From Spirochaetota bacterium (GTDB lineage: Bacteria; Spirochaetota; UBA4802; JAFGDQ01): DNA of 64,000 nucleotides. This document shows, one piece after another, positions 18,448 through 29,063 of the stretch. The notes beneath the pieces are model-generated. The model had not been told where the DNA came from, ran no database searches, and saw only the letters and a program-made list of their open reading frames with translations. A program made the translations under genes and the position numbers. The stretch is taken from NCBI GenBank assembly GCA_034190085.1, contig JAXHTS010000007.1, positions 1-64,000 of the forward strand. The letters run 5' to 3'. Each line of letters opens with the position of its first letter. The stretch's first letter is position 1.

Positions 18448-18981
18448 ATGTCCAAGAAACTGACTGTAATACCTGAGCAATGCTCAGGTTGTAAAATATG
18501 CGAACTCGTTTGCTCGATCAAGCATTTCGGAGTAAACAATCCAAAAAAGTCAGCAATACGAGTTATGGTAACATATCCCCACCCTGTGATGAGGATGCCG
18601 ATTGTATGCAGCCAATGCAAGGCGCCCGTTTGCGAGCAGGTATGTCCAGTCGACGCCCTGCGCCGTGTAAATGGTGTGGTTCAACTGGATGAGTCTGTCT
18701 GCATATCATGCTACAAATGTGTAGAGGCATGCCCCTTTGGGGCGATATATGCTCATGATGACTGCGAATATCCTATTAAGTGCGATATGTGCAACGGAGA
18801 GCCTGAATGTGTAAAAAAATGCCCCAAAGGAGCGCTTATGCTTATTCCTGAAGTTGTGTTAGGCGAATCGAAACGCCTTCATAATTTATTGAGCTACACC
18901 CAAATGAAGGAAATCGAGTTTTACGAGAGTGGGGAGAAGAAGATTATCCATTATGCAGAGATAGGTAAGGAAGAGCTATGA
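18448..18981 (+). CDS. Four-cluster ferredoxin, electron-transfer subunit of aldehyde oxidoreductase
   Basis: 177 residues with four cysteine groups in the DmsB/HycB pattern: CSGCKICELVCS, CSQCKAPVCEQVCP, CISCYKCVEACP and CDMCNGEPECVKKCP. They would bind four 4Fe-4S clusters. The gene overlaps the downstream aldehyde oxidoreductase by four bases (ATGA), so the two should be made together. This matches the AorA-AorB pairing known from Aromatoleum, where the small subunit moves electrons from the tungsten subunit to a partner. No signal peptide, so cytoplasmic. A purine-rich AAGGAG precedes the ATG. Confidence 0.88.
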   Translation: MSKKLTVIPEQCSGCKICELVCSIKHFGVNNPKKSAIRVMVTYPHPVMRMPIVCSQCKAPVCEQVCPVDALRRVNGVVQLDESVCISCYKCVEACPFGAIYAHDDCEYPIKCDMCNGEPECVKKCPKGALMLIPEVVLGESKRLHNLLSYTQMKEIEFYESGEKKIIHYAEIGKEEL

Positions 18982-20807
18982 CAATAAAGAGTGGATATTT
19001 CAAGAAGCATATGCATGTCAACCTGACAACAGGGAGGATAGAGCGTCAAAACCTTTCAGATAAATTTATTGAAAGATATATCGGTGGCAGGGGATTTGGC
19101 GCAAAAATGGTGTGGGAAAATCTTAAGAAGCACAATTATTATATAGATCCCCTTGGTCCAGAAAATCTCATAGTTATTGCCCCTGGTCCCCTCACAGGAG
19201 TATATTTACCGGCATCTGGGAAATGCTCATTCATTGCCATCTCACCGGCTACTAATATGTATGGGGATTCATCTGCTGGCGGCGGATTTGGAGTTGAACT
19301 TAGACAGTCAGGAATCGATGTCCTCTCCATTGACGGCAAGTCTGACAAATTATCCATCCTCTTTATTGACAACGATGAAACGACTATCATTCCCATGCCT
19401 GAACTAAAGGGAAAGAGTTGCCTGGAGACTGAGGGTATCATTTTGGAGCGACTCGGCACTCATGCGGTCCATGTGGCTACAATAGGAATAGCTGGAGAGA
19501 ATATGATAAGATTCGCATGTATCAACACCGATTGGAGTCGAAATGCCGGAAGGACAGGCATCGGGGCAATCATGGGTTCCAAAAATCTTAAAGCCATCGT
19601 GGTGCGAGGATATGAAGACATTCCCGTTTTTGATATCAAGGGGCTAATGGATGAGGCTGATAGGGCTTATAAATATATGGTTGAACATAAATACTTTAAA
19701 CTTTGGCAGCAGCAAGGATTGATGAACGTAATCGAATACGCAAACGAAAAGGGGATCCTGCCAACCTACAACTTCAAGGACAGTGTTTTTGCCAAACATG
19801 AGCAGATTAATGGCACAAAGATGCTGGATCAGTATAAGATAGGCGACAGCGCATGCTTTGCCTGTTCTATGTGTTGCGGCAACATCTGTCTTGTAAAGAA
19901 CGGAAAGTATACCGGCACTGTAACTGAGGGGCCTGAATACGAGACCTGTGCTATGCTGGGCTCAAACCTCGGTATTGACAATTTTGCAGCAATACTATCT
20001 GCAAGCAGACTATGCGACGAATTGGGTGTAGATACAATCTCAACTGGCAACATTGTTGGAGCTGTGATCGAGGGTTATGAACAGGGTATACTAACTCTAG
20101 CTGACCTTGATGATAGGAAGATATCCTGGGGTGACGAGGATGCAATAATAGACCTGATTCAGAAGATCGCCATGCGTCAGGGAATTGGAGACATCCTTGC
20201 AGATGGCTCTCGTAAAATAATTGAGAGATGGCCTGAGATGGATAAAATAATTCTTCAGGTAAAGGGTCTTGAACAGTCAGCCTATGACAGCCGTGCTGGC
20301 ATATCCATGGGTTTGGCCTACGCTACATCCGACATAGGCGCTCATCATACCCGCGCCTGGACAATAGCCAAGGAGATGGAGGAGGGACAAAATTGGTCTG
20401 ATGAGGTTAAGGTTGACACAGTTATATATCACCAAACCCTGCGTCCGCTATTCGATATGCTTGGTGTATGCCGCCTTCCATGGATAGAGTTGGGTCTGAA
20501 TGAACTGCACTATGAAAATTTTTACAGATATGTAACTGGAAGGGATGTAGGTCTTGAACACCTTTTGAAGCTCTCTAATGATATCTATGATCTAACCCGC
20601 TTGATAAATGCCCGAATGGGTATCAGCAGAAAGGATGACACGCTACCATACAAGGTTCACTCTCGCCCAGCGCTTACAGGACCAAATGCGGGCAAGGTAA
20701 TCGATAGAGAAGAATTTGAGAAGCTCCTTTCATTATACTACAAAAAACGAAATTGGAACAACAATGGCGTACCAGATTCAGAAATGGAGAATAAATTTGA
20801 GGACTAA
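18978..20807 (+). CDS. aor: Tungsten-containing aldehyde:ferredoxin oxidoreductase
   Basis: 609 residues, the usual length. RYIGGRGFGAKMVWENL, APGPLTG, SAGGGFGVELRQSG and GRTGIGAIMGSKNLKAI are the tungstopterin-binding blocks. Cys293, Cys296, Cys300 and Cys498 correspond to the 4Fe-4S ligands of the Pyrococcus enzyme (288, 291, 295, 494). The family oxidises aldehydes to acids with ferredoxin as acceptor, or runs in reverse. Relatives also include class II benzoyl-CoA reductase BamB, so the substrate is open. The coupled four-cluster protein upstream supports electron exchange with ferredoxin or another redox partner. It lies after the kor operon, consistent with ferredoxin-linked fermentation. 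Confidence 0.93.
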   Translation: MTIKSGYFKKHMHVNLTTGRIERQNLSDKFIERYIGGRGFGAKMVWENLKKHNYYIDPLGPENLIVIAPGPLTGVYLPASGKCSFIAISPATNMYGDSSAGGGFGVELRQSGIDVLSIDGKSDKLSILFIDNDETTIIPMPELKGKSCLETEGIILERLGTHAVHVATIGIAGENMIRFACINTDWSRNAGRTGIGAIMGSKNLKAIVVRGYEDIPVFDIKGLMDEADRAYKYMVEHKYFKLWQQQGLMNVIEYANEKGILPTYNFKDSVFAKHEQINGTKMLDQYKIGDSACFACSMCCGNICLVKNGKYTGTVTEGPEYETCAMLGSNLGIDNFAAILSASRLCDELGVDTISTGNIVGAVIEGYEQGILTLADLDDRKISWGDEDAIIDLIQKIAMRQGIGDILADGSRKIIERWPEMDKIILQVKGLEQSAYDSRAGISMGLAYATSDIGAHHTRAWTIAKEMEEGQNWSDEVKVDTVIYHQTLRPLFDMLGVCRLPWIELGLNELHYENFYRYVTGRDVGLEHLLKLSNDIYDLTRLINARMGISRKDDTLPYKVHSRPALTGPNAGKVIDREEFEKLLSLYYKKRNWNNNGVPDSEMENKFED

Positions 20808-20853
20808 ATTTGCTATACCATTAGTATAAATCGGTGGACATGAAATATTATAT

Positions 20854-21411
20854 TTATAGTATAATCTCCACAATCTCACCCCTCATGCTGACGCCAGCCA
20901 ATAAATTGTTTTCATCCACAAGATAAGACACAAGCGTCAACCATGAACCAGGGACAATGCTATCCATTGAGAAACTTTTAGTAATAGTGTTGGTTTTAAC
21001 ATCTCTCCCCTCATCCTCAACATCTGAAAAAAGGATTTCAATTGACGAGTCCATACCCAGATTGTATTCATCACTATTATCCCCTACAAGCGAGCCCAAT
21101 ATATATGGAGCCATTTCCTTATAGAGTTCAGTATAAATGAATCTCTCACTATCTGTCATATTAACGAAATCGATATCCTGTAACTCATCAGTTATTCTTT
21201 TTAGTTCATTTATATTTGAGTCAATGAAAATAAAAAATCCACCAAATCTCTGATTTGTAGTGTTTTCTGATCTAAATACTAGAATATAATCATTATCTGA
21301 TTTGGATATTTCTATACCTACAGGTGGATTGGCCGGCTGATAATATTCAAATTCAATATCATTACAGGCTAAGATAAAGATACCTATGAGTATTAAGAAT
21401 GATTTATTCAT
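20854..21411 (-). CDS. Small lipoprotein, unknown function
   Basis: 185 residues from the ATG at 21411, preceded by AAGGGATT; an upstream in-frame start at 21435 would add eight polar residues before the signal and is rejected. The N-terminus MNKSFLILIGIFILAC is a short lipoprotein signal with a loose lipobox ending in Cys16. The mature part is acidic with no motif I recognise. Its start overlaps the end of the preceding gene by eight bases, and that gene also encodes a probable lipoprotein with a similar strand-rich layout, so the two probably work together in the envelope. Confidence 0.7.
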   Translation of the reverse strand: MNKSFLILIGIFILACNDIEFEYYQPANPPVGIEISKSDNDYILVFRSENTTNQRFGGFFIFIDSNINELKRITDELQDIDFVNMTDSERFIYTELYKEMAPYILGSLVGDNSDEYNLGMDSSIEILFSDVEDEGRDVKTNTITKSFSMDSIVPGSWLTLVSYLVDENNLLAGVSMRGEIVEIIL

Positions 21412-21934
21412 TGTTAATCCCTTCTTGTTGGCCAAACTCTACGCTTACCTGGTTGCTGACGCCTTCAGGGAAAATTTCCCCAAATCTGTGATGAGAACAT
21501 AGCAGTATATAATATGTTGTCCCCTCCTCAAATGGGAATGGGATGTCTCCCATATCCTCAACATCCCTGTAATAATGATAAAGGATGGCCTCTCTGGTTA
21601 GATCTGGATCATACTCCTCCGGACTCAAAGGAAAGGAAGGCTCTGCAGATGTATAGCCATCAACTTGAACATATTTATAACTTCGTATATTGTTTCTATT
21701 CATGTTGGATGTGGATATGTAGATATTATAACCGTCAAAGTAGTACTCATTATTGTATCCCCTGAATTCGACGACTATTTTCTTGTTATCCATCTGAGAC
21801 TGAAAGGCATTAGTAATAACTGGTGGGGCTAAATAATCATATCCCTTCTCTGGCGCGTCCATTGCACAGGAGTGAAAAAGATGAGACAGGAGAAATAATA
21901 TGAATATCATATTTTTAAGGGTTTCAATAAACAT
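21404..21934 (-). CDS. Small lipoprotein, possible fibronectin-III-like fold
   Basis: 176 residues. The N-terminal hydrophobic stretch ends in LFHSCAMD, a lipobox of the loose kind seen in spirochetes (Cys23). The mature part has IVVEFRGYNN, FDGYNIYIS and TYYILLCSHHRFGE, a pattern like one fibronectin type III repeat. That suggests a binding role rather than catalysis, but this rests on pattern alone. It overlaps the start of the next lipoprotein gene by eight bases, so they are co-transcribed. Confidence 0.65.
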   Translation of the reverse strand: MFIETLKNMIFILFLLSHLFHSCAMDAPEKGYDYLAPPVITNAFQSQMDNKKIVVEFRGYNNEYYFDGYNIYISTSNMNRNNIRSYKYVQVDGYTSAEPSFPLSPEEYDPDLTREAILYHYYRDVEDMGDIPFPFEEGTTYYILLCSHHRFGEIFPEGVSNQVSVEFGQQEGINNE

Positions 21935-22051
21935 CCTGATTGAAGAAAAGAGTATTTTTTCATAATAGCAAAAAAATCTAGCGAATTAACCTATCACTCC
22001 ATCAAAGGCCTGAATAGAAGATATATAGGATTAATAATATATAAGGGTTGC

Positions 22052-23548
22052 TTAAAATTTAAATTGCTTCTTAAATTTCTTGTCAAGCTTCTTTTCTATT
22101 TCCTCTTTTGCCTTATCCTTGCCCTTGTCCACAGCCTTTTCCGCAACCTTCTTCCCAATCTCTTTGACCTTCTCCTTCGCAATATCCTTTACATCTCCAG
22201 CTGAATCCTTTATTAACCCTTTTATTGATGGCAGCCTGGGATGGACCAGTTTTGCATCTGGCTTGCTTAATGTGCCCTTTATACTATACTTCAGGTATAC
22301 CTTCCCATCCTCATTTGCGATCCGTTTCATCGCGATACTGGTAATCTGATCTGGTTTAACATATTTCTTCATCTTGCCCTTAATGCTCTTGGATACATTT
22401 TTCGTAATTCCAGAGCGGATGGAGTCCTGATGTTTATCAGCAAGCAGCATGTCAGCATCAATAGCAATAGCTTTTGAATTTACATTTGTAGAGCCGACAA
22501 AGGTTAACAGATAATCATCAGTATTTATTTTGCTCTCACTAAATTTTACTATTCCACCTTTGTACCAGACCTTAACAAAGGCATTGCTCCATTTTATATC
22601 CTTCTTGAGAAAATCTAATTTCCCACAATATTTAGACAGGGCTTCCACTGACTTCATCTTTTCGAAAATTTGGAGTCCTGTAATGGTTCCATAAGGGAGC
22701 CCCATCAGTAGATCAATCTCCGGATCAGCCTTTCGGCTTTTTATATCAAATGGTATGATGTTGCCATTGATATCAAACCCTATATCAAAAGATTTTACGC
22801 TTCCTGACTTCATCTTGCCAATGGTTTTAACACCCATTTCTACTTTTAGTTTTACAGAATTTCCATTATCGAGATCCTTTGGATCAATATCTATTGAATG
22901 GATTAGCGCAGTGAGGTTATAAACCTGAAATGTCTGCCCAAGGGTTCTGTCAAGGTACTTTAGCTCTCCCTTTTCAATTCCAATCTTACCGATTGTTATC
23001 TCAATGGGAAGATCATCTGCGGTAAAGGGTTTGTCAGAGGCTTTTTTGCCCTTTTCGTCTGTTTTGGTTTTAGCCTTGCCCTCAGTCCTCTTCTCCTCCT
23101 TCTCAGGTTCCCCCGACTTTGGCTTGGTCAAATCGTCAAAGTTGAAGCTGCCATCCCTATTCTTAATTATGTTAATGATTGGCTCATCTAAGACAAACTC
23201 ATTTAATACAAAATTGCCGGATAGAAGCGGTAAAAATCGAATCTTAAAACTGAAGGCCTTTAATCCGACAAAAAGATCCCTCTTCTTAACGGGCTTATCC
23301 TTCAATGCCTCTAGTTGTTTTCGGGTTTTGTAATTAGATATCTTTACATCCTTAACCTCAATACCTGATAGTGCAGAGAATATACCAACATCAATGTCGC
23401 CAATAGTAACATGTCTATTGAGGGAGCTTTCCATCTGTGAAGCGATCATCTCCTTATCCACAACAAACATTACTACTACACCAGCAATGACAATCAGAAG
23501 AAGCACTATTCCGATAGAAATACCAAACCATAGGATAAGCTTTTTCAT
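22052..23548 (-). CDS. AsmA-family envelope protein
   Basis: 498 residues; ATG at 23548 after AAGGAGG. One N-terminal membrane segment (about residues 5-30) and the AsmA start pattern: LNRHVTIGDIDVGIFSALSG, then ISNYKTR and FLPLLSGNFVLNEFVLDEP. A lysine/glutamate-rich linker lies at about 145-175 and a highly basic helical tail ends the protein. AsmA-like proteins span the periplasm and are linked to phospholipid transfer to the outer membrane. The length is short for TamB or YhdP but normal for small AsmA relatives. It is in a group of envelope genes on the same strand. Confidence 0.75.
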   Translation of the reverse strand: MKKLILWFGISIGIVLLLIVIAGVVVMFVVDKEMIASQMESSLNRHVTIGDIDVGIFSALSGIEVKDVKISNYKTRKQLEALKDKPVKKRDLFVGLKAFSFKIRFLPLLSGNFVLNEFVLDEPIINIIKNRDGSFNFDDLTKPKSGEPEKEEKRTEGKAKTKTDEKGKKASDKPFTADDLPIEITIGKIGIEKGELKYLDRTLGQTFQVYNLTALIHSIDIDPKDLDNGNSVKLKVEMGVKTIGKMKSGSVKSFDIGFDINGNIIPFDIKSRKADPEIDLLMGLPYGTITGLQIFEKMKSVEALSKYCGKLDFLKKDIKWSNAFVKVWYKGGIVKFSESKINTDDYLLTFVGSTNVNSKAIAIDADMLLADKHQDSIRSGITKNVSKSIKGKMKKYVKPDQITSIAMKRIANEDGKVYLKYSIKGTLSKPDAKLVHPRLPSIKGLIKDSAGDVKDIAKEKVKEIGKKVAEKAVDKGKDKAKEEIEKKLDKKFKKQFKF

Positions 23549-23703
23549 TATTTTCCTCCTTGGAAAAACTATTATAATTTCATATAATAGGTTATTTATT
23601 ATACAACGATATAATAGTCAAGCCAATGAACAAATATAATTTAGTTATTTTAATCAGAATATGTAAAGTAAAAACGGAAATCAAGAATATTTATAAAAAA
23701 TAT

Positions 23704-24870
23704 TTACCAGACTATTCCTGCTGTAATTCCAACAGCAAAACCAGATGTCAGATACCATGTTATGGGGATGTCGATCTTAATCGGCAATATATTTATTCCA
23801 ACACCTGTGGTTACTCTAGGCCTCACAAAAGATGGTTTCGCATCTCTTGTGCTCCCGTCTATAATAACACTGCCTGGAATGTTGCTCATTTCAACATCTG
23901 CGTTCTCCGGCACATTAGCGTGCACATCGCCAGCCGCTTCAAGGATAATATCAGATGTTCCCATGTCTATATCAACCCCTGCTCCGAGGTTGAGATTAAG
24001 GACCCATAGCAAGCGTACTGAGGTTGTGGCATCAAAGGGAATGCTTATCGTCTTTGCATGCACTCCCATAACAAAGGAAGGGGTAAGCTCAACACTGACA
24101 CCTGTTATATCATTCAAGCCATAAGCCGAGAGATCGTAATCCGGGATTTCTTCAATTATTGGCTCCATATTAACCGTTAGATCCACCTCAGTTTTGTTAT
24201 ACAATAGGCCAGTTCCAAGGGATATCCCACGCCATCTAATAAGACCCATGAAATAATCCTTAGATTTTTTCCATGTATAATTCAAACCCAGACCTAAGAG
24301 GGTTGACTTCGTTTGAAAATCATCGATCTCATTGATGCTCTCAGGGAGTTTTCCGAATTTGAAACTCAAGTATAATCCTGGATAGATAAAATTCGCGTTA
24401 ATACCCACGTTTATCATGGCCAAGCCAACGCCAACCCCAGCGTATAGATCACCATCCTCCTTAACCTTGTCCTCTAAATCATCATAATAATCAGGATCAA
24501 TGCTGGGTGTCTGTACTCCCACCATTATGCCCGTTGTGACAGCAAAGTGTGAATAATCCTGATATCCCTGATGGGTCGCAGCGCGTGAGGCGTAAGCATT
24601 GGCATTAGCAAATCCTTTTGCAAGGTCATCCTGATTTTGAAATATAGATAAACTTTCATTAGCTTCAATAACAGCTAGGTTGAATGCATTTATAAGTTCC
24701 GTCTCAATTTCTGAATTTATTGGATTGAGTATTGCAGAATCAGTGATAGAACCAATTCTTGTAACCGTAACGGTTGGAGGAGTTCCAGTTAAGGTAGCAG
24801 CCTCTGCCAATACCTGTGAGAAATACCCAAAAGTCAATACTGCGAATAAAATTCTAAACATTTTTTTCAT
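23704..24870 (-). CDS. Predicted outer-membrane beta-barrel protein
   Basis: 388 residues with a cleavable signal peptide (cut near LAEA, residue 23). The rest is rich in alternating polar and hydrophobic strands (YAGVGVGLAMINVGINANF, GLGLNYTW, GVGINILPIKIDIP) and ends in an aromatic residue (GITAGIVW), the usual C-terminal signal for barrel assembly. The start ATG at 24870 follows a GGGGAAAG. It has weak resemblance to spirochete surface proteins but I cannot name a family. It shares the strand and layout of a second barrel gene at 25225-26310. Confidence 0.65.
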   Translation of the reverse strand: MKKMFRILFAVLTFGYFSQVLAEAATLTGTPPTVTVTRIGSITDSAILNPINSEIETELINAFNLAVIEANESLSIFQNQDDLAKGFANANAYASRAATHQGYQDYSHFAVTTGIMVGVQTPSIDPDYYDDLEDKVKEDGDLYAGVGVGLAMINVGINANFIYPGLYLSFKFGKLPESINEIDDFQTKSTLLGLGLNYTWKKSKDYFMGLIRWRGISLGTGLLYNKTEVDLTVNMEPIIEEIPDYDLSAYGLNDITGVSVELTPSFVMGVHAKTISIPFDATTSVRLLWVLNLNLGAGVDIDMGTSDIILEAAGDVHANVPENADVEMSNIPGSVIIDGSTRDAKPSFVRPRVTTGVGINILPIKIDIPITWYLTSGFAVGITAGIVW

Positions 24871-25224
24871 TTCTTTCCCCTTTTGAAATGTAGTTTATTT
24901 GTACAATATAACAATGCCAAATAAAAGAGAATCCTTCCTTCTACCCCTTCATCTAAATTGTATATTAATATTCGAAATATATCCGTTCAATGGATCTACA
25001 TTGCTATAGTATGATTATATAATAATTGATTGGTTTTATAATTGAGAAAATAATAGTGATAAAAGCAAGCCCCCCTTATCCTCATCACAGACATTATACC
25101 ACAACTATATATTATGTAAAGCAAGGAATTATAGTATAGATGAATAAGAAATTCCATTCCAGTTCATCAAACTAATGTCTAATAATTAAGCATAAAGGGA
25201 TTTACATTAAATCGTCTTTCGCAT
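24871..25224. other. Intergenic region between two barrel genes
   Basis: 354 AT-rich bases with no open frame and no clear hairpin. It should contain the promoter of the barrel gene that ends at 23704, but no convincing boxes were found. Confidence 0.4.
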
Positions 25225-26310
25225 TTATAATTGAAATCGTATACCAACCTGCGCAGTAAAGCTATCTGTAACGCTTGTAAGGAGGGTAGCCCCTTCTATC
25301 TGCAACTTGGCCAACAATAAATCAATCTCAAACCCAACAGTCCACTTGGGAATTATGAGTCTGGGGGTCATATGATTTCTGGAACGAAGAGTCACATTTC
25401 CAATATCACCACTTATCGGATCTATTAGTACAATGAAATCACCTGTTGCATCAATATTAAAATCAAAGGAACCGAAATTAAAGGAAACAGAAGGGCCGGT
25501 ATAGAGGCTAAAGACATGAAAAAGATCAATATATGCAAAAATTTCCGGTGTAATGGTGAGAATATTCCAGTCTATAGTTCCTTCCCCGCAAATATTGGAT
25601 GAAATGTTGGCTGAAATAGGCATTGTTTGATAATTTAGGTCAACACTCTGAGTGTCGGATAAGCTGAATGTGGTACCAACTTCTCCTTTCATATAATCAA
25701 TACTCAGATTTAGGGTAATACCACCAAAGGTGTATACCATAGGGATGTAAAGTCTATCCCTTATCAATCGGTATCTCCCTTTAACACCTAAGGAGGTCAC
25801 ATCAGATTCATCCAATTTTATTTCATAGGATGTTGTAACCCCTTCCCCTTGAAAAGTCTGATCTATAGATGATACCCATTCAAGGGAGAAGAAAAAAAGT
25901 TTAAAGGTTATATCTAATCTATCTGTGATACCAGTTCCCCAATGGAAACCACAATTCACACCTCCAAAGGGAACAGAGGGCTTCTCATCCGTATAATCAT
26001 CCTTTCTGCTATATTCCAGAAGACCACCTCCAGCCGCAATGCCAAACTCAAAGTGAGGGAAAAGACATATTGTTGATTTCCCCATAGGATAACCCAGTGT
26101 ATTCACCATAGCAAAAGCAGTGGGTATAACCTCGTCATTCTCAGAGAAAAAAAGAGTTGGAAATTGTTCAAAACTACTCTCTGTCATCTCTTTATTGACA
26201 AACTCAATATCATCTATAAGATCAATAGTGAGATCAGTGGACGCACTGAGACTTGCTGTCAGAATGGTCAATACAAACAAATTATATAATAAATATTTAC
26301 TAAATCTCAT
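25225..26310 (-). CDS. Predicted outer-membrane beta-barrel protein
   Basis: 361 residues. A signal peptide (MRFSKYLLYNLFVLTILTAS, cleaved near residue 24) precedes strand-rich sequence with LPxFEFGIAAGGGLLEYS-like turns and FGGVNCGFHWGTGITDRLDITF, typical of transporter-like barrels. It ends in VGIRFQL, with the aromatic-then-hydrophobic end used for insertion. No family is recognised. It lies between clpB and the other barrel gene on the same strand, and the two share length class and layout, so paralogy is possible but was not shown by alignment. Confidence 0.65.
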   Translation of the reverse strand: MRFSKYLLYNLFVLTILTASLSASTDLTIDLIDDIEFVNKEMTESSFEQFPTLFFSENDEVIPTAFAMVNTLGYPMGKSTICLFPHFEFGIAAGGGLLEYSRKDDYTDEKPSVPFGGVNCGFHWGTGITDRLDITFKLFFFSLEWVSSIDQTFQGEGVTTSYEIKLDESDVTSLGVKGRYRLIRDRLYIPMVYTFGGITLNLSIDYMKGEVGTTFSLSDTQSVDLNYQTMPISANISSNICGEGTIDWNILTITPEIFAYIDLFHVFSLYTGPSVSFNFGSFDFNIDATGDFIVLIDPISGDIGNVTLRSRNHMTPRLIIPKWTVGFEIDLLLAKLQIEGATLLTSVTDSFTAQVGIRFQL

Positions 26311-26387
26311 CTATTAATCCATATAGAGCAATCAAAAGGGGTTGATCTGTCCAAATCTGCATAATATACAACATAAATTGATCAAAG

Positions 26388-28970
26388 TCAACTAAAGACT
26401 AGGGATTTCTTATCGCTGTCAATCATAATATTTTCTTCTCCCATAATATCGCCACTCAATAACTTAACTGAAAGCTGATTTAGAAGATGCTTTTGAATTG
26501 CCCTTTTTAGGGGTCTGGCTCCAAACTGAGGATCATATCCAATATCTACAAGGTAATCAATAGCCCTCTCTGTGAGTTTAAGTGTAATACCCCTTTGCTC
26601 TTTAAGACTCTTTGCAAGGAGATTTAGCTGTAATTTTACTATATTTCTGATATTATCTTTAGTAAGAGGATTAAATATAATTATCTCATCAACCCTGTTC
26701 AAAAACTCTGGCTTAAAGCGGAGTTTAAGCTCCTGCTCCACACCCCTCTCTCGCTCCTCCATTGGTATAGATGCATCTGCAATATATGATGTTCCGATAT
26801 TGGAGGTCATAATAATAAGGGTGTTTTTAAAATCAACAGTACGACCCTTTGAATCAGTTAGTCTTCCCTCATCAAGAATCTGTAAAAAAATGTTGAAGAC
26901 ATCTGTATGAGCCTTCTCAATCTCATCAAATAGTATTATTGAATATGGCCTTCTTCGGACAGACTCCGTAAGCTGCCCCCCTTCATCATATCCTACATAT
27001 CCTGGGGGAGCACCAATTAACCTCGCCACAGAGTGCTTTTCCATATATTCAGACATATCAATCCTGGTTATAGCCTTCTCATCATTGAATAAAAACTCTG
27101 CTACAGCCTTCGCTGTTTCGGTCTTCCCAACACCAGTAGGGCCTAGGAAGATAAATGATCCTATGGGTCTATTTATATCCTGAATGCCGGATCGAGATCT
27201 CCTCACTGCATCGGATATTGCAATTATCGCCTCGTCCTGTCCAACCACCCTACGACCTAGCACAGCCTCCATATGCAGAATCTTCTCCTTATCCCCCTCA
27301 AGCATCTTATTAACTGGAATCCCAGTCCATCTCGACACTACAGCAGCGATCTCCTGCTCAGTCACCTCCTCTTTTAAGAGCTTCCTATCGCTCTGAATAT
27401 TAGCAAGCTTATCATTCATCCCTTTCATTCTCTTTTCAAGCTCAATAATCTTGCCATATCTTATCTCAGCGACAAGATTGAGATTACCCTCTCTCTCAGC
27501 TTTCTGTTCCTCAATCTTCAATCTCTCGATATTCTCCTTGATCGTTCTAATCTCTGATATCACCTCCTTCTCATTCCTCCACTGGCCAACTAACTCATTC
27601 TTTTTCTCATTTAGATTTGCTAGATCCTCTTCAATCTTTTGGAGTCTTTCCTTTGAAATATCATCCTTTTCCTTCTTTATCGCCTCCCTCTCTATTGTGA
27701 GCTGTCTTATTTTCCTCTCTATCTCATCAAGCTCTATGGGTAATGAGTCAATCTCCATCCTTATGAGAGAAGCGGATTCGTCAATAAGGTCCACTGCCTT
27801 ATCTGGCAGAAACCTATCGGTAATATATCTGTTAGAGAGCTTAGCAGCCGCAATAACAGCGGAGTCAGATATCCTGACACCATGATGCACCTCATATTTC
27901 TCCTTCAATCCCCTTAAGATGGCAATGGTATCCTCAACACTTGGCTCCTTGGTGTAGACTGGCTGGAATCTTCTCTCAAGCGCCTTATCCTTTTCGATAT
28001 ACTTTTGATACTCACCAAGGGTTGTCGCGCCAATACATCTAAGCTCTCCCCTTGCCAAAGCAGGTTTCAACATGTTCGAGGCATCCATAGAACCCTCAGC
28101 AGCCCCAGCCCCTATTAGGGTATGAAGCTCGTCAATAAAGAGGATTACATCGCCCTCTGATTCCTCAATCTCCAGAATAACGGCTTTCAGTCTCTCCTCA
28201 AATTCTCCCCTGTATTTTGCTCCAGCAACAAGCGCTCCCATATCCAATGCCGCGATTCTCTTGTTTTTCAACCCCTCCGGAACATCACCAACTACGATCC
28301 TCTGTGCAAGCCCCTCAACTATCGCAGTCTTGCCAACCCCAGGCTCCCCAATCAATACAGGATTGTTCTTGGTTCTTCGGGTCAAGACCTGCATTACCCT
28401 TCTGATCTCTTCATCCCTCCCAATTACCGGATCCAGCTTGTTCATCCTTACTAATCTGGTCAGGTCTCTGGCATACCTCTCTAGGGCGTTGTACTTCTCT
28501 TCAGCGCTCTCGTCTGTCGCCCTCTTGCTGCCACGAATATCCATGAGAACCTTCAAAATATTCTCTTTGGTAAAACCATGTGCATTTAAAATAGTTTTGG
28601 ATTTAGTATTCCCCTTCGAGGAGAGGGAGAGTATCAGGTGTTCTGTGCTGAGATATTCATCCTTAAGATTAACAGCCTCATCCCATGCATTATTGAGAAC
28701 ATCAGACAAAGACATTGACATTGAACCGCCGCCAGGACCCGCTCCAATCTGTTTGGGGAGCGAGGCAATGGCTCTATCAACCTCATCCTTTATTTCATAT
28801 GAGGAAACTCCAATTTTTTGAGCAATAGAATTAAATATTCCTCCATCCTGAACGATCAGAGCCTTTAAAAGATGCTCAGGTTGAATCTCCTGATGATTAT
28901 TCTCTGTGGCAATATTTTGTGCGTTATATATAATATCCTGTGCTTTTAGCGTCAGTTTATCCATTCTCAT
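26388..28970 (-). CDS. clpB: ATP-dependent disaggregase ClpB
   Basis: 860 residues, full length. Clp N-domain at 1-150, first AAA domain with Walker A GEPGVGKT at 208-215, a long middle coiled coil (about 410-530, needed for disaggregation and for DnaK contact), and second AAA domain with [13 protein letters not shown] near 605. The middle domain separates it from ClpC and ClpA. It rescues aggregated proteins with DnaK in the cytoplasm. ATG at 28970 follows GGAGGGG; an ATG two codons later is also possible. A consensus promoter and a perfect CIRCE operator lie directly upstream, so HrcA should repress it. Confidence 0.97.
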   Translation of the reverse strand: MRMDKLTLKAQDIIYNAQNIATENNHQEIQPEHLLKALIVQDGGIFNSIAQKIGVSSYEIKDEVDRAIASLPKQIGAGPGGGSMSMSLSDVLNNAWDEAVNLKDEYLSTEHLILSLSSKGNTKSKTILNAHGFTKENILKVLMDIRGSKRATDESAEEKYNALERYARDLTRLVRMNKLDPVIGRDEEIRRVMQVLTRRTKNNPVLIGEPGVGKTAIVEGLAQRIVVGDVPEGLKNKRIAALDMGALVAGAKYRGEFEERLKAVILEIEESEGDVILFIDELHTLIGAGAAEGSMDASNMLKPALARGELRCIGATTLGEYQKYIEKDKALERRFQPVYTKEPSVEDTIAILRGLKEKYEVHHGVRISDSAVIAAAKLSNRYITDRFLPDKAVDLIDESASLIRMEIDSLPIELDEIERKIRQLTIEREAIKKEKDDISKERLQKIEEDLANLNEKKNELVGQWRNEKEVISEIRTIKENIERLKIEEQKAEREGNLNLVAEIRYGKIIELEKRMKGMNDKLANIQSDRKLLKEEVTEQEIAAVVSRWTGIPVNKMLEGDKEKILHMEAVLGRRVVGQDEAIIAISDAVRRSRSGIQDINRPIGSFIFLGPTGVGKTETAKAVAEFLFNDEKAITRIDMSEYMEKHSVARLIGAPPGYVGYDEGGQLTESVRRRPYSIILFDEIEKAHTDVFNIFLQILDEGRLTDSKGRTVDFKNTLIIMTSNIGTSYIADASIPMEERERGVEQELKLRFKPEFLNRVDEIIIFNPLTKDNIRNIVKLQLNLLAKSLKEQRGITLKLTERAIDYLVDIGYDPQFGARPLKRAIQKHLLNQLSVKLLSGDIMGEENIMIDSDKKSLVFS

Positions 28971-29014
28971 AAATTAGCCCCTCCATAAACCTAATTAAGT
29001 TAGAATTACCATTG

Positions 29015-29055
29015 GCGACTGTTAGCACTCATCAATACAGAGTGCTAACAGTCGC
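29015..29055 (-). promoter_or_regulatory. CIRCE operator (HrcA site) upstream of clpB
   Basis: TTAGCACTC, nine bases, GAGTGCTAA (29022-29048) is an exact match to the CIRCE consensus including the nine-base spacer. The symmetry extends outward to 16-base perfect arms (29015-29030 and 29040-29055). It lies about nine bases downstream of the clpB -10 box, across the expected start of transcription, where HrcA binding would block initiation or escape. In RNA the arms would also form a strong hairpin in the 5' leader. Confidence 0.95.
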
Positions 29056-29063
29056 CCGGTATT

